Notes under the pieces: generated by a model
What the model saw: the letters and a program-made list of their open reading frames with translations, nothing else
The model's database searches: none
Told to the model about the DNA's origin: nothing
Program-made: the position numbers and the translations under genes
Shown: positions 1 to 5,390 of the stretch, piece by piece
Layout: each line of letters opens with the position of its first letter
Numbering within the stretch: position 1 is the first letter of the stretch
DNA from: Flavicella sp037132785
GTDB lineage: Bacteria; Bacteroidota; Bacteroidia; Flavobacteriales; Flavobacteriaceae
Direction of reading: 5' to 3'
Assembly (NCBI RefSeq): GCF_037132785.1
Contig: NZ_JBAHZZ010000162.1
Coordinates: 1 to 5,527, forward strand
DNA: 5,527 nt

Positions 1-102
1 ACCTTCAGACCATTTTATTTTGGCTAAATAAGCTTTACAAGCTTCATCATTTGGTAGTTCTTTTATAAAACTCAGTATATTTTGACCTTGAAAAACATCC
101 AT
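1..102 (-). CDS. IS1595-family transposase, N-terminal fragment (cut by window edge)
   Basis: The minus strand from an ATG at 102-100 is open to the window edge and encodes 34 residues beginning MDVFQGQNILSFIKELPN and containing CKAYLAKIKWSEG. From memory, this start and the 'C-x-x-YL-x-x-x-KW-x-x-G' pattern are typical of IS1595-family (ISXO2-like) DDE transposases, just before their N-terminal zinc-ribbon, which would lie outside the window. The enzyme would catalyse cut-and-paste movement of its own insertion sequence. A weak -7-like word, TATCTTAG (minus strand, 130-123), lies 20 bases before the start. The terminal inverted repeat should lie between about 103 and 188, but I cannot place it without the other end. 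Whether the full gene is intact cannot be seen. Family assignment rests on a short stretch and is fairly confident; activity is unknown. Confidence 0.72.
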   Translation of the reverse strand, partial: MDVFQGQNILSFIKELPNDEACKAYLAKIKWSEG

Positions 103-188
103 ATCTGTTATATTTAATGACACTAAGATACAGAAACTAAACGACTAACTCAGTTCATTTATATATTTACATTTTAAATTATTTTAGT

Positions 189-569
189 ATGAAAAAATTT
201 CTTTTTGGATTTATTGGTGTGCTAGTTGCTGTTATTGCTCTTTATTTTACCTTAATTTATTATTTGACATATAGTGAAGGTTATCGTTCTGGTCAGCTAG
301 TAAAAGTTAGCTATAAGGGTTTGGTGTTCAAAACTTGGGAAGGTCAGTTAAGTCAAGGTGTTTCAGAAAGTCAAGTATTTAATTTTTCTATTGAAGATGA
401 TGAAGAAAGAGTAATTAAATTATTACAAGATTATTAAGGTAGTAATGTTCGTTTAAAATTTAAAGAGAGTTACAGTACATTTGCTTGGTGGGGAGACACT
501 AAGTATTTTGTTTTAGATGTAGAAAAAGTCGATCAGATACGGGAGGTTAATAAAAACTTGCACGATTAA
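189..569 (+). pseudogene. Small membrane-anchored protein of flavobacterial type, interrupted by an in-frame TAA
   Basis: The uninterrupted part (189-437) encodes 82 residues. It has a short positive start (MKK), one hydrophobic helix at about residues 4-26, then a soluble part with YSEGYRSGQLVKVSYKG and KTWEGQLSQGVSESQ. The frame meets TAA at 435-437 but stays open for 43 more codons to a second TAA at 567-569, encoding GSNVRLKFKE, then TFAWWGDTKYFVLDVEK. From memory, small flavobacterial proteins of about 110-125 residues, often mislabelled '6-phosphogluconate dehydrogenase', carry both halves (YSEG-RSG, KTWEG, WWGDT-YFV) continuously. This reads as a 126-codon gene with codon 83 changed to stop, for example CAA or CAG to TAA. 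The hydrophobic helix suggests an inner-membrane anchor with the rest probably outside the cytoplasm. No enzymatic motif is visible, so I assign no function. A truncated 82-residue product could still be made. A sequencing error is the other explanation. Confidence 0.72.
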
Positions 570-573
570 ACTC

Positions 574-604
574 AAAAACCTCCGTTAAAAGTTGGAGGTT
601 TTTT
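574..604. terminator. Bidirectional intrinsic terminator between the small gene and gltX
   Basis: AAAAACCTCC (574-583) is perfectly complementary to GGAGGTTTTT (594-603) across a 10-base loop. On the plus strand the stem ends in a run of six T (599-604); on the minus strand the mirrored A-run supplies a U-tract too. It lies 5 bases after the distal stop of the small gene (567-569) and 10 bases beyond the gltX stop codon (614-616, minus strand). It therefore fits as a shared terminator for two convergent genes. Confidence 0.85.
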
Positions 605-613
605 ATTAAATAT

Positions 614-2140
614 TTATTTTAAAATATTGATTGCATTTTCTATTCGTTTTATTGACGTTTCTTTCCCTATCATTGATGCAATATCAAATAAATTAGGTCC
701 TTTTAATGCACCAACTAAACTCAAACGTAGTGGCTGCATTACCTTACCATATCCGATTTCTTTTGTTGTAATCCATTCTTTTAAGATGATTTCAATATTT
801 TCCGAAGAGAAGTCCTCTATTGGTTTTAGTACATTAATTACTTCTTGCATTAAAGACCCTGTTTCTTGTTTCCATTGTTTTTTTGAAGCTTTTGTATCAT
901 GTTTTGTTGGGCTTATAAAAAAGAAATCACTTAAACTCCATAGATCTTTTATAAACACAGCACGTTCTTTTACCAAACCAACGACAGTTTGTATATAAGT
1001 AGGGTTTGATTTTATTCCTTTTTCTTCTAATATTTTTACAAACAATTTTGCAACTTCTTTATTGTCCTTTGCTTGTAAATATTGTTGGTTAAACCAGTTT
1101 GTTTTTTCTGGACTAAATTTAGCTCCTGATTTGTTTACACGTTCTAATGAAAATTCATCAGTTAATTCTTTCAAAGTAAATATCTCTTGTTCCGTGCCAG
1201 GATTCCATCCTAATAAAGCAAGCATATTAATAAAGGCCTCAGGTAAATAACCTTCTTCTCTATATCCGGTAGAGGTTTTTCCGTCTTTTTTGTTTGTGTA
1301 TTCTAATGGGAATACCGGGAAGCCTAATTTATCTCCATCACGCTTGCTTAATTTACCTTTTCCAACTGGTTTTAAAATCAAAGGAAGGTGTGCAAATTTT
1401 GGAATATTCCAATCTAAAGCATTATAAAGTGAGAGATGTAATGGAAGGGAAGGTAACCATTCTTCACCACGAATCACATGTGATATTTTCATTAAATGAT
1501 CATCTACAATATTTGCCAAATGATAGGTAGGCATTCCATCGCTTTTAAATAACACTTTGTCGTCTAACAAAAAAAGCTTGAAAGAAACCTCATTCCTAAT
1601 TAGGTCTTTTGCTGTTAAAATTTCGTTTTCAAAACATTTGTCATACATTTTAAATCGAATAACATATTTATCTCCAGCAGTTATTTTTTTTGCAACCTCT
1701 TCTTCTGACAGTGAAATTGAATTGTTTAAATTCTGTCTTGTTGTATGGTTGTAAATAAAAGGAGTTTTGTTTTTTTCTGCTTTATTTCTTTCAACATCTA
1801 GTTCTTCAGCTGTATCAAAAGCATAATATGCATGTCCTTTTTTTATAAGTTCATCAGCATATTTCTTATAGATATCTTTGCGCTCTGATTGTCGATAGGG
1901 ACCAAATTTTTCGTTTTTTCCTGGAGCTTCATCAAATTGTATTCCACACCACTCCATTGCATTTACTATATATTGTTCTGCATTGGCAACATATCGGGTT
2001 TGATCTGTATCTTCAATTCTTAATATAAATGTTCCATTGTGTTTTTTTGCAAATAAATAATTGTACAAAGCGGTTCTTACGCCTCCTATATGTAAAGGTC
2101 CTGTTGGGCTTGGGGCAAATCGTACTCTAACGTTGTTCAT
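614..2140 (-). CDS. gltX: Glutamate--tRNA ligase (GluRS)
   Basis: This cytoplasmic class I aminoacyl-tRNA synthetase activates glutamate with ATP and transfers it to tRNA-Glu. From the ATG at 2140 the product has 508 residues, normal for the family. The N-terminal Rossmann fold shows VRFAPSPTGPLHIGG with the HIGH-type motif at 17-20, followed by RIEDTD at about 41-46. GMPTYHLANIVDDHLM (202-217) and GEEWLPS (225-231) are conserved active-site segments. KLSKR at 263-267 is the KMSKS-type loop. The C-terminal third is the helical anticodon-binding region. The Cys pairs of zinc-binding GluRSs are absent: the usual C-x-C after the YY reads A-x-D (YYAFDT), so a zinc-free variant is inferred. The frame also runs upstream to a TTG at 2170, but this would add MYFYNLKTRT ahead of the usual family start, and a candidate -7 element lies at 2168-2175, so ATG 2140 is preferred. 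It is divergent from ybeY and convergent with the small gene. Confidence 0.97.
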   Translation of the reverse strand: MNNVRVRFAPSPTGPLHIGGVRTALYNYLFAKKHNGTFILRIEDTDQTRYVANAEQYIVNAMEWCGIQFDEAPGKNEKFGPYRQSERKDIYKKYADELIKKGHAYYAFDTAEELDVERNKAEKNKTPFIYNHTTRQNLNNSISLSEEEVAKKITAGDKYVIRFKMYDKCFENEILTAKDLIRNEVSFKLFLLDDKVLFKSDGMPTYHLANIVDDHLMKISHVIRGEEWLPSLPLHLSLYNALDWNIPKFAHLPLILKPVGKGKLSKRDGDKLGFPVFPLEYTNKKDGKTSTGYREEGYLPEAFINMLALLGWNPGTEQEIFTLKELTDEFSLERVNKSGAKFSPEKTNWFNQQYLQAKDNKEVAKLFVKILEEKGIKSNPTYIQTVVGLVKERAVFIKDLWSLSDFFFISPTKHDTKASKKQWKQETGSLMQEVINVLKPIEDFSSENIEIILKEWITTKEIGYGKVMQPLRLSLVGALKGPNLFDIASMIGKETSIKRIENAINILK

Positions 2141-2167
2141 TGTTCTTGTTTTTAAATTGTAAAAGTA

Positions 2168-2175
2168 CAAAGATT
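2168..2175 (-). promoter_or_regulatory. Candidate gltX -7 promoter element
   Basis: The minus strand reads AATCTTTG, one mismatch from the Bacteroidetes -7 consensus TAnnTTTG, 27 bases before the preferred gltX ATG. A transcript starting a few bases downstream would exclude the upstream TTG start, which agrees with the start choice. No convincing TTG -33 element is seen at the expected distance, so this is a tentative call. Confidence 0.4.
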
Positions 2176-2234
2176 CATTTTTATACTCGTTGTGTATTTG
2201 ATTCTTTATTGTGTTTTTTGTCTTTTAAAACATG

Positions 2235-2251
2235 AACTAAAAACTTTAGTT
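2235..2251. repeat. Short inverted repeat abutting the ybeY -7 element
   Basis: AACTAAA (2235-2241) and TTTAGTT (2245-2251) are perfect inverted repeats separated by AAC. The right arm ends exactly where the TATCTTTG element begins, in the -10 to -25 spacer region. The position would suit an operator, but the repeat is AT-rich and short, and chance is a real alternative. Confidence 0.3.
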
Positions 2252-2259
2252 TATCTTTG
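2252..2259 (+). promoter_or_regulatory. ybeY -7 promoter element (Bacteroidetes type)
   Basis: TATCTTTG matches the Bacteroidetes sigma-ABfr -7 consensus TAnnTTTG at every defined position and is followed by CG, a common context in Flavobacteriia. It ends 14 bases before the ybeY ATG at 2274, so the leader would be only a few bases long and translation would be nearly leaderless. No clear TTG -33 element is found 17-23 bases upstream. It probably drives ybeY and mnmG together. Confidence 0.65.
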
Positions 2260-2273
2260 CGAAAATTTTTATA

Positions 2274-2684
2274 ATGATTGAATTTAATTACGAATTGGAT
2301 TTTAAGATTGATGATGAAAAATCTTTTCGAAATTGGATTAGTTCTGTTGTGGAGGATCATGACTGTACCCTTGGCGAACTAAATTTTATTTTTTGTGATG
2401 ATGCCTATTTATTGAAGTTGAATGTTGAGTTTTTGGAACATGATACATTAACTGATATCATTAGTTTTGATTATACTATTGGTAAGTTAATTGGTGGAGA
2501 TGTTTTTATTTCTGTTGAACGTGTCCGTGATAATGCAGCTAATTTAGATCATTCTTTTTTGGATGAATTGAAGCGTGTTATGATTCATGGCGTATTACAT
2601 TATATAGGATTTAATGATAAAAACTATAAGGATAAAGTCGAAATGAGATTTCAAGAGAATGCTTCATTTTTGCTGTTTAAATAA
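2274..2684 (+). CDS. ybeY: Endoribonuclease YbeY (rRNA maturation factor)
   Basis: The 136-residue product matches the UPF0054/YbeY family in length and motifs. YbeY is a cytoplasmic metal-dependent endoribonuclease known for 16S rRNA 3'-end maturation and ribosome quality control. The family segment FLEHDTLTDIISFDY lies at about 53-67, and the metal-site helix HGVLHYIGFND at 105-115. His105 and His109 are the first two ligands. The third position of the H-x3-H-x5-H pattern is Asp115, which I recall as common in Bacteroidetes homologues (GYKD-type). The start is an ATG 14 bases after a perfect -7 element, with no Shine-Dalgarno sequence. mnmG follows after 38 bases on the same strand, so co-transcription is likely, and ybeY-mnmG adjacency is, from memory, frequent in Flavobacteriia. 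The family call is firm; activity with Asp115 is inferred. Confidence 0.95.
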   Translation: MIEFNYELDFKIDDEKSFRNWISSVVEDHDCTLGELNFIFCDDAYLLKLNVEFLEHDTLTDIISFDYTIGKLIGGDVFISVERVRDNAANLDHSFLDELKRVMIHGVLHYIGFNDKNYKDKVEMRFQENASFLLFK

Positions 2685-2697
2685 CCTAATTAATAGT

Positions 2698-2713
2698 TGT
2701 TCCACGTGGAACT
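2698..2713. other. parS: parS-like centromere site 1 (ParB-binding palindrome)
   Basis: TGTTCCACGTGGAACT contains the perfect 14-bp palindrome GTTCCACGTGGAAC (2699-2712), centred on CACGTG. It differs from the classic parS consensus TGTTNCACGTGAAACA at only two positions (one G for A, and the final T for A). parS is where ParB loads as a CTP-dependent clamp for chromosome segregation. The site fills the ybeY-mnmG gap, 14 bases after the ybeY stop and 10 before the mnmG ATG. An identical core lies after mnmG. Confidence 0.85.
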
Positions 2714-2722
2714 TTTTAGAAT

Positions 2723-4600
2723 ATGAGTTTATTTACTGATGTATATGACGTTATAGTTGTTGGTGGTGGTCATGCTGGTTCTGAGGCCTCAGCCGCTGCT
2801 GCAAATATGGGATCAAAGACTTTGCTGGTAACTATGAGTTTGCAAAACATTGCTCAAATGAGCTGTAATCCTGCAATGGGTGGAATTGCTAAAGGACAAA
2901 TTGTTCGTGAAATTGATGCGCTCGGCGGGTACTCTGGCATTGTAACCGATGAGACTGCTATTCAATTTAAAATGTTGAACAAGTCTAAAGGTCCTGCTAT
3001 GTGGAGTCCACGAGCTCAAAGTGACCGTATGAGGTTTGCTGAGAAGTGGAGAAATATGTTAGAAAAAACTGATAATTTAGATTGTTATCAGGATATGATT
3101 AAAGGATTGGTCGTTGAAGATAATAAGATAGTTGGTGTAAAAACAGGACTTGGATTTGTTATAAAATCTAAGACGGTTATTATTACAGCAGGCACTTTTT
3201 TAAATGGATTAATTCATATTGGTGAAAAGACTTTCGGTGGTGGTAGAGCTGGTGAAAGTGCTTCTATTGGCATTACTGAAGATTTAGTTAAATTAGGTTT
3301 TGAATCTGGCAGAATGAAAACTGGAACCCCGCCTAGAGTTGATGCTCGTTCTTTAGATTTTTCTAAAATGATTGAACAGCCGGGTGATGATAAACCTGAA
3401 AAATTCTCTTATTCTAAATCTACAAGTACTTTAAAAAAGCAACGTTCTTGCTACCTTACATATACTTCGCCGGAGGTGCATGATTTGTTGCGTGAGGGCT
3501 TTGATAGGTCTCCGATGTTTAATGGAAGAATTAAAAGCACAGGACCAAGGTATTGCCCCTCAATAGAAGATAAAATCGATCGTTTTTTCTCAAAAGATAA
3601 GCACCAAATATTTGTTGAGCCTGAAGGGTGGGATACAAATGAAATTTATGTTAATGGATTTTCAACCTCCTTACCTGAAGAAGTTCAAGACAAAGCCTTG
3701 CGTAAGGTTGCGGGTTTCGAAAACGTGAAGTTTCTTAGGTTTGGTTATGCTATTGAATACGACTTTTTCCCACCAACACAATTAAAGCATACATTGGAAA
3801 CTAAATTAGTTGAAAACTTGTTTTTTGCTGGTCAAATAAACGGAACTACAGGCTATGAAGAAGCGGCTGCTCAAGGTCTGATGGCTGGGTTAAATGCAGC
3901 TTTAAAAGTTCAACAAAAAGCACCTTTTATATTAAAAAGACACGAAGCTTATATTGGCGTTTTGATTGATGACCTTATTACAAAAGGCACCGAGGAACCT
4001 TATAGGATGTTTACATCTCGTGCAGAATACAGAACTCTATTGCGACAGGATAATGCGGATTTAAGGTTGACACCAAAAGCTTTTCGATTGGGGATGGTTT
4101 CAAAAGAACGTTTGGATAGGGTAGAGGAGAAACAAAAAAAGACAGATTTGTTTGTCGCTTTTTTACGAAACACTAGTGTGAGTCATCTTGATGTAAATCC
4201 TGTTTTAGAACACAAAAAATCTGCACCAATTAATCAGTCTATGAAGATGTTTAAATTGGCTGCTCGACCCCAATTGAGTTTTGTTGACGTACGTAAGTTT
4301 CCAAAAGTTCAACACTTTATAGATAACAATGCTATTGATGATGAAATTATTGAACAAACTGAAATACATGTTAAGTATGCTGGTTATATAGATAAAGAAA
4401 AACGCAATGCTGATAAGTTAACTCGATTGGAAAACGTGTCTATTCCAGAATCTTTTGATTATGATAAAGTAAAATCTTTATCTATTGAAGCGCGTCAGAA
4501 GTTAATGAAAATAAAACCTGTAACTATATCTCAGGCAAGTAGAATTAGTGGAGTTTCTCCTAGTGATATTTCTGTATTATTGGTGTATATGGGAAGATAA
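2723..4600 (+). CDS. mnmG: tRNA uridine-5-carboxymethylaminomethyl(34) synthesis enzyme MnmG (GidA)
   Basis: This 625-residue product is full length for MnmG, the FAD- and NADH-dependent partner of MnmE that installs the (carboxymethyl)aminomethyl group on U34 of tRNAs reading split codon boxes. The N-terminal FAD-binding loop is DVIVVGGGHAGSEAS (about 9-23). SCNPAMGG carries Cys48, and GPRYCPSIEDK (274-284) carries Cys278; these correspond to the catalytic Cys47 and Cys277 of the E. coli enzyme. The second GidA signature starts AGQINGTTGYEEAAAQG at 369. The C-terminal domain ends with ISQASRISGVSPSDISVLLVY, the conserved MnmE-contacting helical tail. The ATG is 10 bases after a parS-like palindrome, and a second palindrome begins 8 bases after the stop. 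The gene probably shares the ybeY promoter, since no other -7 element is evident. gidA is classically origin-proximal in many bacteria. Confidence 0.98.
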   Translation: MSLFTDVYDVIVVGGGHAGSEASAAAANMGSKTLLVTMSLQNIAQMSCNPAMGGIAKGQIVREIDALGGYSGIVTDETAIQFKMLNKSKGPAMWSPRAQSDRMRFAEKWRNMLEKTDNLDCYQDMIKGLVVEDNKIVGVKTGLGFVIKSKTVIITAGTFLNGLIHIGEKTFGGGRAGESASIGITEDLVKLGFESGRMKTGTPPRVDARSLDFSKMIEQPGDDKPEKFSYSKSTSTLKKQRSCYLTYTSPEVHDLLREGFDRSPMFNGRIKSTGPRYCPSIEDKIDRFFSKDKHQIFVEPEGWDTNEIYVNGFSTSLPEEVQDKALRKVAGFENVKFLRFGYAIEYDFFPPTQLKHTLETKLVENLFFAGQINGTTGYEEAAAQGLMAGLNAALKVQQKAPFILKRHEAYIGVLIDDLITKGTEEPYRMFTSRAEYRTLLRQDNADLRLTPKAFRLGMVSKERLDRVEEKQKKTDLFVAFLRNTSVSHLDVNPVLEHKKSAPINQSMKMFKLAARPQLSFVDVRKFPKVQHFIDNNAIDDEIIEQTEIHVKYAGYIDKEKRNADKLTRLENVSIPESFDYDKVKSLSIEARQKLMKIKPVTISQASRISGVSPSDISVLLVYMGR

Positions 4601-4608
4601 ATTATATT

Positions 4609-4624
4609 TGTTCCACGTGGAACG
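4609..4624. other. parS: parS-like centromere site 2 (ParB-binding palindrome)
   Basis: TGTTCCACGTGGAACG contains the same perfect 14-bp palindrome, GTTCCACGTGGAAC, at 4610-4623, beginning 9 bases after the last base of the mnmG stop codon. Its centre is 1911 bp from that of site 1. Flanking bases differ between the sites (site 1 is followed by TTTT, site 2 by GCTA), so only the protein-binding core is shared. Multiple closely spaced parS sites are typical of bacterial centromeres. Confidence 0.85.
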
Positions 4625-4686
4625 CTAAAGTAAAATCCGCTTTTGTGACCGTAGAATAAGAGTTGTGATTGTGAAAAACGGAATAT

Positions 4687-5328
4687 ATGAAATATAAATG
4701 TGTTATTTTCGACTGTGATGGTGTTTTGGTAGATACAGAAGACATATCTATTGGGACTTTTGTTGATATGGGAAACAAGCTCGGAGCCTCTATAGACTTC
4801 GAATACGCCATGGTGCATTTTTTAGGAAAGTCCTTAGAATACTGTTTCGATTATATTCAGGAAAGATGTTCAGAACCTTTTCCGTTAGACTTTGAAAAAC
4901 AATACAGAGAGAAAAGCTTTGAGAAATTTAAAAACGTATTACAAGCGATAGAAGGAGTAAAAGAATTGATTTCTAAATTAGACGTTCCTTTTTGTGTAGC
5001 ATCAAATGGACCTTTAAATAAAATGCAACTTAACTTAAAGATAGTAGGTCTTGATGCCGTGTTTGCCGATAGAATGTTTAGTGCATATGATATAAATAAG
5101 TTCAAACCAGATCCTGCATTGTTTATTCACGCTGCAAAAAAACTAGGGTTTAAACCGGAAGATTGTGTAGTGATTGAGGATTCTGACGTTGGTGTAAAAG
5201 CAGCTGTTTCGGGAGGCTTTGACGTGTTTGGTTTTGCTAATTTTAGAAATGAGACACTCCTGAAAAAAGAAGGGGCTAAATTGTTTTATAAAATGAATGA
5301 ATTATCTGATTTGTTAGAAAAACAATAA
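4687..5328 (+). CDS. HAD-superfamily hydrolase, subfamily IA (phosphatase or phosphosugar mutase-like)
   Basis: The 213-residue product has all four HAD motifs. Motif I is VIFDCDGVLVDTE with the nucleophile Asp9 and acid-base Asp11. Motif II is the Ser in VASNGP (Ser106). Motif III is Lys140 in KFKPDP. Motif IV is Glu164-Asp165 in VIEDSDVGV, which binds Mg2+. The helical stretch at about 17-85 is a cap domain in the C1 position, as in YieH and beta-phosphoglucomutase relatives. SNGPLNKM resembles the YieH-type phosphatases that act on sugar phosphates such as 6-phosphogluconate, but the substrate cannot be read from motifs. A soluble cytoplasmic Mg2+-dependent phosphatase is the best call. 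The start is the ATG with the DxD motif at the usual distance; no Shine-Dalgarno sequence is visible. It lies 86 bases after mnmG with parS site 2 between, and no clear -7 element was found, so it may be read through from mnmG. Confidence 0.92.
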   Translation: MKYKCVIFDCDGVLVDTEDISIGTFVDMGNKLGASIDFEYAMVHFLGKSLEYCFDYIQERCSEPFPLDFEKQYREKSFEKFKNVLQAIEGVKELISKLDVPFCVASNGPLNKMQLNLKIVGLDAVFADRMFSAYDINKFKPDPALFIHAAKKLGFKPEDCVVIEDSDVGVKAAVSGGFDVFGFANFRNETLLKKEGAKLFYKMNELSDLLEKQ

Positions 5329-5335
5329 ACAGCAG

Positions 5336-5351
5336 TGTTTTTTAAAAAACA
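5336..5351. terminator. Possible weak terminator after the HAD gene
   Basis: TGTTTTTTAAAAAACA is a perfect 16-bp AT palindrome 7 bases after the HAD stop codon. As RNA it could fold only with part of the centre opened as a loop, giving a weak A-U stem. It might aid termination from either side, but it lacks a GC stem and a separate U-tract, so the call is weak. Confidence 0.3.
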
Positions 5352-5390
5352 TTAGTGTCCGCTAAACATTTTTAAAAGTGGGATTTCTTG

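Noticed and set aside
119..503. GACACTAAG present at 119-127 and 495-503, considered as a target duplication.
   Set aside because: The second copy encodes the conserved GDTK of the small protein and the spacing fits no IS. A 9-bp chance match is likely.
1473..1484. ATCACATGTGAT, a 12-bp palindrome resembling parS at first glance.
   Set aside because: Its centre is CACATGTG, not CACGTG, and it lies inside gltX coding for conserved residues (SHVIRGEE). It is best explained by coding sequence.
627..1754. Plus-strand open frames of 62-123 codons running antisense to gltX.
   Set aside because: They are antisense to a strongly conserved gene and have no recognisable motifs or promoter.
2141..2170. 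N-terminal extension of gltX from a TTG codon at 2170.
   Set aside because: The extra ten residues precede the usual GluRS start, and a candidate promoter element overlaps that TTG. The ATG at 2140 fits better.
2698..2713. Site 1 palindrome as a simple intrinsic terminator only.
   Set aside because: The same 14-bp core recurs at 4610-4623 without a T-run, so a protein-binding site explains both copies better.
4531..5105. Minus-strand open frames over the mnmG end and the HAD gene.
   Set aside because: They overlap clear HAD and MnmG motifs in the opposite strand and look like chance frames.
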